Below, piece by piece: positions 32,501-45,800 of a stretch of 64,000 nt of DNA. The notes below the pieces were generated by a model. It was not told where the DNA came from. It saw only the letters and a program-made list of their open reading frames with translations, and ran no database searches. The position numbers were made by a program, and so were the translations under genes. The DNA is from Ramazzottius varieornatus (taxonomy: Eukaryota; Tardigrada; Eutardigrada; Parachela; Ramazzottiidae), in the NCBI GenBank assembly GCA_001949185.1, contig BDGG01000004.1, positions 2,474,278 to 2,538,277 of the forward strand, in the 5' to 3' direction. Each line of letters starts with the position of its first letter. Position 1 is the first letter of the stretch.

Positions 32501-35500
32501 CTGCAGTTATCGTCCAGTACACCTGCCAGCTTCTCTCGCAAGACGTCACAGCTTCGCATGCTCTCGACATGGCGCTCTTTTTGAATGACTAATTCGCTTT
32601 CTCGGCGAGTGAGTTCTTTCTTCAAGGACTCTTGGGCAACTTCGTACTAGACAAAGAAACAATCGATGGCTATTCACAGTGCATCATTCGATAGTCCATA
32701 CAAATAAAGTGTCCAGGCGTACTTACTTCGCTTAACTGGTGGTAGGAGGTCTGCAATTGCTGCGAAAGTTCCTCTGTTCTGGCGATAAGCAAGCTTCGAT
32801 TTTCGTCCAGCTGTTGCAGACCTTGCTTGAGCTGTAAGCTTTCCACGTCCAACTGACTCCTCAGCTTCTCCGAAAAAGCTTCAGCGTCTCGCAGTCGCCG
32901 TGCTGTTTCCTGCCTTGTCGTATCTGACTGGGAAAGCTGCGACTGGAGCTCTTCACAATTTCGTGTGAGCTAAAAACGGAGTACGCGTGTTAATGATAAC
33001 ACATCAATGTTATTCTACGGTGAAAAACAAAGGAAGCAAATCGTTGGCTACATACCGACTCATTCTCCGTTCGAAGGACATCTTTCTGGCTTCGAATCAC
33101 CTCGTACTCCCCTTGGACAACTTCGAGTCTCGTGTTCACTTTGACGAGCTCGTCGTCCTTTTTGGTGAGAAGAACCTTGAGATCGTTGGAAGAACCCTGC
33201 ATCTGCTCAATTTCTGTAGCCATTTCTCCAAGTTTCGAAAGCAGGGCATCCTTCTCCCGACTGTGAGTGTCAATAGTTGCTTGCCTAGAACGAACCGCAA
33301 CAGATGCAACACGTCACAAATTTCTTCATTATCTAGCATAGATCGCTGTGTTACTGAGGACCGACTTACAGCTCAGCTAGCCGCCTTTTAGCTTGCAGTA
33401 GTTCATCTTCTGTCGATGTCGCCAGTTTCTCCAAGTCGGCAGCACGATCGTCCTGCTCTTCTAGCTTTGCTGTTATTAACTGTAGCTCCTGCATGAGGTT
33501 CTCTTTCTGTTGCAGGAAGCTTTCCCCAGACCGGAAGGACTGATCGAGCTCTTCAGCTTTGGCTCGGAGGTCTTCGTGGAGGCGCTCGTTAGACTGCATC
33601 AGTGCGGCGCATTTTGCATGTTCTGACTGCAGATCGTTTTCTGTAAAGATAATGAATTACAGCTTTCACGCACAGGCAAACATCATCCAACGTCCAAGAC
33701 TGACAGTACCGATCTGAACAAGACGCTCTTGCTGGTTTTTGTTTCGGTCCTTCAGGGCGTCAGATTCCGCTAGAAGGAGATGTCTTTCCGCGTTCAAGAT
33801 CTCCAAACGCCCTTCCAGTTCAGTCACCTGATGCGACTTGTTTCTCGATAGTATTCCAGCTATCGCCAGCTGCTTCTCCAAAAGTCCGCATTGAGCGGAA
33901 GAGCTGTTGAGTTCGACTAAAAATCCTTCCTTCTCGGCAGAAACCTTCCGGCACAAGACGTCAAGCTCCCGAAGCTGACCCAAGTGAACATCCATTTCTA
34001 GCTTTCTACATAGTTAAGCCGTCTAGTATTATGCAACTATCAGAAAAGCTACAGCGGACAAATCACAGTAGAATACTCACAGCCTTTCGATCTCCCTTGT
34101 CAGCTCATTCTTCTCCGCTATTGTGCTATCACGGTCGAGCTCCACGTCGGTCAGCGAGTCTCGTATCACGTTCAGCTGAACCAGTGATCTCTACGTTACG
34201 AACCAGTTTTAACATCGGTCCACTAAGTCTCCGATTCTGACATCAAGAGAGAACCGGGCAAGACGGAATTGCATTACATACCTCGTTCTTCCTGAGTAAA
34301 GACTCCTTTTCATATTGTCTACAATCAAAAACAGAAAAGGTTAATCGGAGTTCTCCCGGGAGGAAAGACACGAACGTGGTGAAACCGCGTTTGTGCTTGA
34401 CATGAACAGAAACCACTCGGAAGTCCGGTACAAAGTTCTTCATAAAAGTTTTCGTGAAAATCCGTACGCGATAGTCAACTCGTCTTTCAGTTTTTCCGCA
34501 GAGGACTCCAGTAGGAGCTTTTCCTGAACCGTGTTGTGTAATCTTTTCACCGTTGACTGATAGCGCTCGTCTAACAGAGCGTGGTCGCTTCTTAGCTCTT
34601 CCAGCTCCTAAACAGAAAGGTTTCAAAACTGCAGTACAACAATATAAATTTGGCAAGTAGGATGGAGCTTACCGCCTGCAGATCTCCAGCTAGCCCACCG
34701 CGAAGATCCTTTTCCTCCTGCGCAGATCTGTCCGAAGAAAGACCGGACATCCTTCCAGAGTTCACGTTCTGAAATAGGATGGTGGATCAGGCTTGCCATC
34801 AATAGATCTGTTACCGAAACAAAGCAGTATCAAGCTAACTTCCGGGTTGCGAGTCGCGACTTACTGGCGTTATGAAAGCAAGGGAAGCTGTTAGATTACG
34901 CATGGAAGAAAGCTCGCTCGCCAGAGCACTGAACGATTCGGCGCAGAAGGAGCGATGCGAAGCGAAAGAGCTGACCAAGACCACCACCAGTTTCCCAAGA
35001 GCCGTCAGTTTAGAACATAAGCCCGCAATGAAAAGTACCCAAGCCTGCATATGAGATGATTTTTGGACACTTCTACAGCGACAGAAAGTGCACCGTGTTG
35101 CAGGCATACCTTCTGTTGGTCGATTGACTGACTGTCGCGATCGTACATATCCTGGAGGACCCTACGCAAATCAGAAACGACAGACTGCAGCTCGAAAGTC
35201 AAGTCCTTCTCAACATCGTCCTTGGCAAGTCTTTGACTGGGCAAAGGATCTGTTATACCGTCCTCAGACCTAAACGGTAAAACCAAACTAAGATTAAAAC
35301 AGAATAAGATAGAACTTAAAATGGAACAGTTCCTCTGAGATGGTTGAAAGGTGAGAACACGGGAGAACATGAGGGCACGAAACATGCAGCACATAACCAT
35401 GCAAGAGAAGTGACACCCAACAACGCCCACAGTAGGTACATGAACTCGGTATACTTCTTGCGGTCTAATAGGTCCAGCGAAACGTCGTCATGTGCTAGCG

Positions 35501-36968
35501 AAACGTGTCCATCAGCGTAAAGGTTCTCCCAGAACTGCGGGTTCCTAACATCGGGCTCGACCTTCACGCTGCTACTGTGCGCCTCATGAGATTGCTCCGA
35601 ATGCTTCGAAGAGGCTAACGAGGCCCGATGCTCAGCCATATGCTCTTCAAACCTGGCTTGAAATGAGTCTACCTGTAAGAAAACAATATTGACTTCAACC
35701 GATCATCCGTTTAGGGTATGGTCAGATTCTAACTTACAGTAGCAACCAATTGCTCCAATTGAGAAACGATAACATCGTGATGAGTATTATGTTCTTCCAC
35801 CTTCTTTTTCTCGATTTCCAGTCTTTCCAGTAGTTTAACGTTGACGGCATATAGGCTTTCGGTGACCGAGTTCTTCGGTAATCCTTCATTGAGAGCAGCA
35901 CCCTATAAGTTACACGTTGTAGTAAAAGTGGTAAACCCAATGACCGAATGCACTAGCATTGCGTATTGACAATAGAGACTGTTCTATTCTATTTAGTTTA
36001 GCATTGCGTTTATTACCAGGTCGCCGTAAAGAACCACCCGAACATCCGTAACATTGTCATGCTTGGGTGATGCCATTCTGGTATCCTCCAGTAAGGCTAA
36101 CGAAGCTTCAAGCCGATCAACTTCCCTTTGCAGAGAATTATTTTGTTTCTGCAAAATGAAATAGTGTTAGTTATGCCAACCATAATGTGCTTACCGCGTG
36201 AACAGAGAATATGAACATACTGGAGGCAGACATGAAAGTCCTTACCGATATGACGGTATAATCTTCATGCAGAGTACTCATATGGCGCGCTTCGGTTATA
36301 TCACAATCTTCGGAATGGTTTTCAGGTTTGAAGTTGCGTAACAGCACAGGATCCGTCCTCAGCACAAAGCAAGGGCATGGCCCCGTCGACCTGTCACGCA
36401 CTCCCGTTCGCTCTTCCTTCACGCGAACAGAAGACTCTTGAATACTCGACGCTTGACCCTGCGTAACATCTAACGCATCAGAAGTGTGCGAAAAATGCTG
36501 TTCGCTATACTCGTGATGATCACCCTTGGTACCGTCCGAAGAACCCGCGGTAAGCTTGAATGTGGAAGTCAATGTTGACGAAGTGATCGACGAACACTCC
36601 GTCACAGTCTGGACTTCCTTTCGCCGTTGCCGTCTAGACTTCGAGGTTGTCTGACTTGAAGAAGCAGTGGACCTACCAGCAGCGAAACCGTTCGAGCTCT
36701 TCACACCGTTCGACTCTGTGACAGCAACGGAGCTCCCTTTCGCTCCGTTTGTGATCTTCGCACCGTTCTGTAGAGGCGTCGAGCAAGTTGTGGTGGTGTT
36801 GTTCCTGGTGGTGGTGTTGATAATGGTCCGAGATGAAGGTAGTGCTTGATGGCAGAGTTTCCGAGGCCTGAAGAAATCAACTGCTTTATTAATCAGATCG
36901 AAGGGTGAGGGTATCCAGGTGTTCATATATCCTCTCCTCCAGCCCACGTTCGTTTCACGAAACTCCAT
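29526..36968 (-). CDS. Very long coiled-coil protein (centrosome/Golgi-tether style), identity unknown
   Basis: Minus-strand exons in series from a probable start MEFRETNVGWRRGY (36968) to the stop after ENITRDELLSMQD (29526). The first exon (about 36246-36968) has a short hydrophobic/amphipathic opening (WIPSPFDLINKAVDFF) and then a Ser/Thr/Asn-rich disordered segment. From about 36150 onward almost every exon is heptad-rich, with dense Glu, Gln, Lys and Leu, for example VNVKLLERLEIEKKKVEEHN and VEMERL-like repeats, and one single exon of nearly 1.1 kb (30680-31740). Near the C-terminus lies a non-coiled block (SDFFRHHLLGGARTFTIRRE), then a Ser/Pro-rich stretch and a short closing helix. Total length is probably 1,600-2,000 residues. 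No motor, GRIP, CM1 or PACT signature was recognised. It could be more than one gene, although splice sites let the exons chain. Confidence 0.7.
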
Positions 36969-39805
36969 GGCACAGCGAGCTGTCACCGCTACGATCCCTG
37001 TATCAAGCTCTAGTCGATACCGATATCATCGCCAGTCGGATCACGGCTCCACGGACTGCTATAAAAGTCGGCACTCGGGGAGACACCAAGATCAAGGGCA
37101 GGAAGATAAGATGACGTGACTGTCGTCCAGATGTCTTGATCCGTTTGATGGTACTAAGAATCCCCCAGTCATAAACAGCCTCACGACATGTTGCTCAGGG
37201 TTGATGTGGACACAAGAGTGTGAACTATCCACATAAGCAGAAAATCTGCTGGTGCTGGATAAGCAACAGTGTCAACCATGACATTCAGCTCTTGATGTCT
37301 TCCACCACAAAGTCAACTGCGTTACGTAACATCGCCAACTCGTACATAAGATCGTGACTCACAAAACTACAGATTGACGCATGTTCAGTAGCACTCCTAG
37401 AATGAAGAACGAAGAACGAGCTTAGCTGCGGCTACCTTTACGTCTACCTGCCCAAACAACTCATGAAAGTGATGAAACCTGTTGCAAAAAGAACTTGAAG
37501 AATGTTTCGCCATGGAAATGGTGTGCGAGTTTGCGAAAAAGCCCGACGCATTGATCGGCCTGCTGCCAAAAAACCCGGCTCACTTCTTCCGATCCATTGG
37601 TTCAGGTAGGGTCCGATGAATTCATGACTGACAACAGGGCTTGATTGCCCGATTGTTGAAGATATCCAAAAGTGGGTCCCGCCGTGCTGCCTGTGCCGCC
37701 CATTCTTCATTAGGCCCATCATGCAAGAAATTGCATCGCTCTTTTCCATCATAATGTCCCTTGTCCATCTTCCGGGATTCTTTCCTGCCGTCTGGACCTT
37801 TCATAATTAGGGGCCGGCGAAGTGGAACGACACACCAAGCTGTTACTATTGCAGAATGATCTCTCGGATTCGTTCAGAAGCTGCCTCGTGTTCTGCTGAG
37901 ACGATAGGACAAAATTTCGATTTCCGGCCCTACATATCCCTGTAAACGTCCAGTACTACGTACGTGTACCAGCCTACTGTCTACCTGACCAAGTTCTGAC
38001 CCAGAGTCCCAGTCGACGGTATTCAGACTCTTCGACATACTCTGGACCTGTTGGTGCTTGACGGCCAGTTTCCAGGTAAGTTCTGACAGAGCGTCGTTAG
38101 GAAGTTCATCTATCAATATATGCGTAAAAATATTCCGCTCGCTACGTGTGATTTATACTGTACTCGTACAGTTACGAGACTCCGCAGTTACGAGACCGTA
38201 CTCTACAGTTAGGGTTCTTGCTCGTAACTCTGGGAGTTCTCCCGTACCGGCTTATCGGAACTCACATTCGCCATATCATCATCACAATATGGTTTCTTTG
38301 CAGACTTACCAGCGGGGTGAAGCACGGGTTCAGGGATAGGACGAAGAGCCCCAACAAAACACGCGGCTGCCACCTCGACTTTTGAACTTCGATAGTCCTG
38401 TCAAGAATGACCAGCTGATGTTCTACGCTCCGTAAGTTCTTGTAGCGAAGAGCTCAACAGCATCAGCTCGCACAACATGAATCTGTACTGTTCAGGAATA
38501 ACTCGACGGAAAATGTTGGGAATCATATTATCCGTATCCGGAATGGCACATCTGCTTCATCCAGGGCTAGCAGCGCTTATCTATACGTCAGACGTTGCTC
38601 GAAAATATCATCGTCTCGTTTGACTCAGGTTATGAGTGTGCAACGGTCGATATCACCTGAAACGGACTGTATTGAATGTGGGTGAGGGGCAGCGGTGAAC
38701 GAGATGGAAAATCAACTCGATGGCCAGACGAGCCTGCTAATTCTATTCCCTTTATGTAGTGCGTTGTAGAGTCCGATGTCACCGCTGTGTGTAAATCAGC
38801 TTGGGCAACCGTCGATCGATAGTCCATCTAGGTCCATCGCTCTTGAGACCTCTGCGCACACGTATCGCTGAATACCTGGTTAGTTGAAAGCGGTGAGTAA
38901 ACTCATGGGAGACATGTTGCTCAGTAGGTGGAAGTGGATCGTCTCCCGTACTCCCTCTGGACTCAGCCAGGTTGAACGACCAAAGTGGTGCAGCCGCGCC
39001 TGCTGTACCCAATGGTCATTTCAATCGTCAATCGATTAATCATGTGGAATATAGAATGACTGGTCTGATTTCGTTGCGACCAAATTGCATGGAATATGAC
39101 AGCATGATACGTGAACTCCATGTCTGGCCGCTTGGTCCCTTTTGTCGGTTCCTCTCTTGCGCGCTCGTGGCAGTCAAAGTTGTATGTGAAGTATCAGTTC
39201 TTCGGGGAGGGTTCCCAACAGCGACTAATCACCATGCGAATATTCTTGACTTTTCTTCCAAATAGTGGTGAACTAGCGAGAAGCCGCTTCTGAACGTTTT
39301 CCTGACCCTCGAAAGCTTTTTACTGTAGCAGAATATCTTTAGATCGTGCGAGACTTGTAGGCGTGTAAAGAGGAAAGGATGAGTGAGCGAGGTTTCTTAG
39401 AGATGTGTTATTTCCTCTTTCCACACAGAAAACAAAGATTCTTTTTCCGCGATTCGATCTGTCGCAGTGGTTTTCTTGGCTTTTGATGGGTGATATCTGT
39501 ATACTTTACAAGGAGGATGTTGACAGACATCCGGCGCCCCGCGGAGAAATAGCCACTTGATGCTGGAAGTCAAGCCAGACCGTGACAGATTGAGACAGAA
39601 ATACTTGTCAAGTGTTCACACTTCTCTCATGTACAATCATAATATGAAGGAGTGATCGCGCATCCTAACACATGCTAAAGTGACCAAGGGTGGAACAGAT
39701 TCACTCCTACAGTATTTTCTCAGGCTTGACTTGGATTATTCGCAGAATTTCGCGCAACAGGTTGATGATACAGTTTTCGAAATATACTTTGTTACCTCCT
39801 TCGAG
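36969..39805. other. Gene-poor interval between coiled-coil gene and agrin
   Basis: A 2.8-kb divergent intergenic region. Minus-strand ORFs of 60-102 codons (37444-37752, 37874-38116, 38779-39012) have no recognised domain. Short interspersed copies of CAGTTACGAGA occur at about 38168-38200. It presumably contains the promoters of the two flanking genes; no TATA or known element could be pinned down. Confidence 0.45.
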
Positions 39806-42800
39806 ATGCCGCGTTCTTCCAGCAAATCCTTCGTATCGCTTTTGCTTCTGCTGGGAAACCTCTTTTTTCTTTCGGTTGACGCTTATCTGAATATCGATGC
39901 ATGTGAATTGGAGGAATCGTGGTACAATCGAGAAAAGTTCGCTGACGTCATTATTACCGGCACTGTTTTGTCCTTGTCACCTTCGAAAGGAAGTCTTGAA
40001 TCGGCGAAGCAGGTCCTCTTTTACAGAGGTCAGGTTGCAGTGAAGCGGGTTGTTAAAGGTGAACCGGCGCTTATCAGTTCATCGAGTGTTATCCTGGTGG
40101 AGAACTTCGGAGATCCAGGCATCTGCGATGGGAACGTCGCTAAACGTGATACGAAAATCTTTCTCTTGAAGAAGAACATTTCGACGGGAAATTATCGACT
40201 GAATTCGAGTATTATTCGTCTGACGTTGAAAAACTTGGACAGGGTGTCGGCTTTTGCTAGAGGTACGATTTGGGTGTGGCAACGAGCCGTTACGCACATT
40301 AGGATCTTTTAATTACCCGGTTGGGTGCAAGTAACTTCATATGATTTGCTAAGTTCTGGATTCAAATGAGCGAGCATATCTGATATGGATGGTGATAAAC
40401 ATCGTTGTGGTGTCGTCTGACTAACATATCTTTTCGCATTCGAAATATCAGTGCTGAATACCAGCAGGATTCCTTGGTTATATCAGGTGCGAAAGTATGA
40501 CCTGCCCCCTTGTCCTCTGCCGAAGTTGAAATGTTTTTCTGACGCCATATCTAAAACTTTTCGATCAACATATACACCCATGCTGGCACGCGACTCTCGA
40601 GAATTTTCTGGAAGACAGTTCGCTCCATTGCTGCAAGAGCCTGGGGAAAGAGGGAAAAATAAACTCTGTAACAGCACTTTTCGGACCCACTCCCGGGAAA
40701 AAATGTCCGTCTCGCTGGAGAAGGTCAAAGTTCTTGAGCAGGTGACAATCTGTCAGCGCCAGGGTCCTACTATACGATTCAGGAATGGGAAGTTCTAGTT
40801 CCTGTTCCTGCAGTTTTGCGGAACTGTTTTGTTCAGTGGGCACTCTAGAGCAGTCTTGCAACAGAAGTGGGTCCAGTCCGTGAATTGATTTCGTGTGTCG
40901 AACAGGAAGGTTTTCCATAAAAAAATCCCTGTTTCGAAGAGGTCCAGACTACCGTTATCACTTTGCTGGGTGAAGATTTCCGGCGGTCAGGAGTTTGAGA
41001 TGGCCATCAGGATGTGGTCATTGTTTTGTTTTAAGTGTCGCTCAAGGTTCGAATTTTTCTGCGGCGCTTTGCCTCTGTCAAAACATACCGTTTCTCGCTT
41101 AGAAATCTTTCATAAATTACCTGTATTGTCGCCGGTAACACAAGTGCGGTCTTGCTATCGGTTCCCTCTTGTTTGCAAACCAGAGAAGGAGAAGACAAAG
41201 TTCTACGTGCTTTTCGGGGTGCGCGATTTTTATTTTTGCCTTCTCTGTTTCGTTCAAATCGACAGTAAGACTTTAGGGAGACACACCTTAGTTCTGTAAG
41301 AATTACACAATAGTCTGGGAAGGATCGGGTTTGACATGATCGGTCAGCTCATTGTCGTTCTCGTTCGATTTCAGTCTTCCGTAGGGTAAATTGTGAATAA
41401 GAAATCTGAACGAAACCTAACCCACCCAATCATCCAAGGTGAAATTGTTAGGTGTTTCATCGCTAAACAAGGATCTGATTTTCTCGGCGGTGCGAGATGC
41501 GTTCGGGCTTCGATAAAATTCAAAGACCAAAAATCCCCGAAATTTCAATCATCCATGATTCAGCCGAAGTAGTTCCTGCCGTACCCCAGAGTTGAGAAAC
41601 TTGAATCTTAAAGTGTCATACGAGGGACGAGAGTTAGTGGACTGAGAGAAAAAATGCTTACAGCGAAAAGACGACGACGGGGAGCAGAACAATGATTTTC
41701 TGAAGTGAAGGTGTTTTAAGGGGGACAAGCCATAATTCCGCAGCTGATAATATTCAGCTGACGTCATGAGGATATCTTATTCTGTTCAATCGCGCTATAA
41801 AAATCTCCTTTCGGAAATGATCTTTTAAGATTATCGTAATGCATGCTATCGATATCTCGAAACCAGGATGTGAATGTGTGCAAATTATTTCATGCATATG
41901 AATAATTTCCATATCCATTTTCAGGTAATGCGATCATCAATTCCCGCTCGCCTATCCCCGAAAGTAAGTAGGGAATGATAGAGCTACGAGATGAAGCTTT
42001 CGGACAAGAGTACACGTGTGGTTAGATTTGTTCACATGACGGACCTCCGTTACCCGAATTTGCTTGTTCGTAGCACCGTGCGAGAGGTTATTTTGTGGCC
42101 CAAATTTTACCTGCCGAATCAGCGAAACCAGCGGAAAAGCTTCCTGCAAAGGTGAGTCTGGCATCTGTAGCCTATTTTCTTGTGCTTGGGAATATACGTG
42201 ACGCGCAGGGCTCATCGAAAAAGTTCTCCGTCGGCGACGGCCGAAGCTGTAGTTGACTGCGGCGCCATCTACGTAGACCCAAGCTGTCGCGTATGCAGTG
42301 TCCTGCAAGCCTGTAACTGTAAGCATAGCACAAATTGCTTTTTCACCGCCTATTCCCCGTGTACTAACCGCCACTCAGCAAAGTGCCAAGGCTGTTATTT
42401 CGACTGTCAGAATATCTGGGATCAAAATTCGTTAGAGGATGGTACATTGGCCTCTTAACGGAGAGTAAAAGGTCGAAGTGAAACCTATGCGCACGTTAAA
42501 AGAAAATTTTAGAAATTTGCGGAAATAATCACTCCTGTGGCGGTGAGAACCTCTATCAACTAGTCCATCGTCTTCCATCTTGAACCACGTTACTGGCTCC
42601 TTGAATCTCTCCCTTTGCTTTTTCTGTTGAGTACACGCTCCTAGTATGCTGGATTAGCCGGAAGCCCGTGCATGTAAATGGACGGCGAGAACGTCTTTAA
42701 GTGTTACACGAGATGACAAGATTACTCTTTGGAACACTTTCAGCCGCGTGAACCATGTTAAGTGATGTCAAACGAGGAAGAAATGGACCAAGATAATATT

Positions 42801-45800
42801 CTCCATGATTCGCGACGGTATGCAGTACCAATATGTCACGAAGCGTCTATACACGCTCATAGGAGGAATTTTTCAGAAGGATTCGCATTGTTTGTCCCTA
42901 ATGAACCGAAGTATGACATTACGTAAGAAGAAAGTGGCAAATTTGCAAGGAAGTCAGCCACTTGATTTGGATTTGAAGAGTGGGCTTTTCCGGCATGTCG
43001 TTATCGACCGCCGATATGGACTGCATGTTCACTGTGAACACCAACTCGTGTTGCGGATGAAAATGGTCGTTGCAAGTCAGTTCTTGTAGCGGGAATTAGC
43101 TCCTGTGCATACAAAGCTGGAGGAGCCTTGTACGTACAATTACATAGTCTGCATCGGGAGAATTACATTGGGCGTGCCTGGCTGCTTAAGCCAGAAGACT
43201 TGCTGGGCTCGCTTATGAGTTTAAACTGCCGAACGTCCCGCTTGTCGATATTACGCGATAATTTTATAACCTAGTTTTGACAGTCTCTGAAAACATTCGT
43301 TTTCCTCAAACTCCGTTTCAGTCTTCAGAAAGTTTGCCCGTGTTTTGACAAGAGAAGTTAAGCGAAATTGATTGGGGCGAAAATCTGATTGTGAATCATG
43401 TCTTCCAGTCTTGATTTTTCCTCTCGACGAACCCGCCCTTCTTACGACCTATAAGACCATCTCCGTATCACTAACATTGATATGATTGATGGGATCAGCA
43501 CGCGATCTGGAACTTCGATTAGTCCGCTGTTGTTCTAGCGTACCATATTATTCCCGGTTTAATCAAGAGCTGACCTAATTTCGCCCACGCTTTTGGCGGA
43601 TTTCTTCCTGTTTGATCTGCCCGTTGTTTTGTTCAGCTGCGAAAATTTCAGCCATGTTTAATCAGCCCGTTTCGGTTGTTGGTGTGGAGCCGACCTGCAG
43701 CCGGCGAACCAGTTGTCACTTGAGTGATATGTTACAAGTTGTTCTTGTCTGTCAATGAAGAGACATGTTTGCGCTCATCTGTGAACTTATCCTCCTGTTT
43801 ACCTGTCCTGTTCGTGACCAGGAAGAATGCCTTCTCCAGTACTCACCAATATTTCATTCACTTGCAGAAAAGGAGGACCCTTGCCGATCGCACAATCCGT
43901 GCAAATATGGCGCAAAGTGCGTGGGAAATTACATGACTGGTCAAAGCCAATGTATCTGCCCAACAACTTGCTCATCCTTTTTGGGCTCGGAGCCGGAACT
44001 CTCAGTGAGCAAATTTTGAGAAATGCATGATAACAGGCAAATAGGGGCGGGAAAATGAAGCGAACCAGATTGTTGTCTCAGTTGGCGCACATTTCCCCTG
44101 TTACTGGCTGGAAGTGTTCGCTACTTGCGAAAACGAGCTGGTTCATTCCACTTGCCGAAGTTTTTGTCTTTGTACTTCCTGGTCCAGTAAATCTTTGGCT
44201 TGTGTTGCAGGACTCGAAATTTGTGTGCGGGAATGATTTCGTCACTTACGAGTCGGCCTGTCATCTTCGATTAGCGAGCTGCAAGGAGCAACGTCCGATT
44301 TATGTTGAATCTGCAGGCGTTTGTGGTATGTCATGCTGCGAAGTGCCTACTTACGTTGAAAAAATGGGTTGCAATTCCGCCACCGCTGGGTACATTGAAA
44401 TTGATCAGGGCTTTGAGATTACTATTTTTGAGAATTTCAGAATGAGCCATTTTTGGGAGGAAGTGGCTGGAGGAATGTGGGGAAGAGGACGGAAGCACTT
44501 AGTATATTGCCTGTCGGGTGTTGACGTCCAGGCAGCGTGTAGTGCTTTAATGAGCCTCTTGAACAAGCGCCAAATGATGTGATTTTCACATCATAAGTGT
44601 CCTTAGAAAACCGAGCCCTCAAATATTTGTTTTTTGAATTTGCGTAACTAGCTGTAGGCTTCCGCTGCATACACTCTACACTGAAGAGAACTTTGATTGG
44701 CTACAGGCGGGCCGCGGGATCCGCATTGTGTTTGCTTCTACTGCTGTGTTTAGCGTATCGATATCCAATACAGACGGTTCTCTGAGCAGCCTTACAATTT
44801 GCATATCCTTTTTTGTGGATGGTTTCCCTGCCTGGGACTGTCTCGCAGTCGGATCCATTACAATTCTTTGCAGGTGGCTGTTCGCGGAAGCAGTGCGACT
44901 TTTACGCCAGTTGCGAAGTGGACTTGCTGGGAGTTCCACGCTGCGTCTGCCCGTCAACATGCCCTCATGTGAGTCCAAGCAACACCTGTAATAATTCAGA
45001 TGATCCAGGTCTGACAGACATAAAATGGGAAAGATTTTCAACACTGTGTTGAGCCGCACTGAAATCAGATAGAAAATAAAACCTGCATAGTTTATATCCA
45101 TCCTCATATGATAGTAGGCAATCAAGAACGAAATCATGGCGTAGTATTTGGGCCTTCGTCTTTGTCTGCGACGTTATTTTTCTGCTTTCAGAATAACAAG
45201 CCAGTATGCGGAGTGGACGGAGTAACCTATCAAAATGACGTAAGTGGTATTCCCTGCGATATTCAGTCATACTTTATTTCGGGATTTCTTCTAAAGATAA
45301 CCGTCGATGCTTTCTCTAGTGTCATCTACGAAGAGCAGCGTGCGAACAGCAGAGATTTGTGGTGATTGCCGCGCCAGTTCCTTGCGGTAAGTTCTCCGTC
45401 AGTTTTCGATGCTAGACTTGAAAAGCACTGCTCGGTAGAGTAATAGTTCTCTGGACATAATTGACGAGGGGTAACTTATTGTGTACAACAATGTCCACCG
45501 ATTGTGTGAACTTCACAACCAGCAGTCGCTGTAGGCAGTTAAAGGGTCAAAGCTTGTACTCCTCAGTCTGACTGGATGATTCCATGCGATTAGCGATGTT
45601 GCAATAAAAGTCCTGCTACAGTGGTTTGCCCTTGTCCGACTATGTATTTAACTCATCAGTCTTGTTGCTTAATAGAATCGATTCCCAGTAATTTACCGGC
45701 TGCTTCTTTGCTGGAGTATGAAGAAGACGACGATGATGAAAAGGAAGGCCTGGAGGAGGATGATCGCGATGGACCGGGACAGACCGTGCTGGATCTGTCA

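Noticed and set aside
35316-35430. Apparent transmembrane segment within the coiled-coil gene
   Set aside because: It is read-through past the GTATAC donor into an intron; not part of the protein.
36667-36849. Plus-strand hydrophobic ORF (poly-V stretch)
   Set aside because: Antisense of the Asn/Thr-rich first exon of the coiled-coil gene.
41952-42374. 140-codon minus-strand ORF in the agrin intron
   Set aside because: No conserved motif and opposite to the host gene; kept only as an unexplained ORF.
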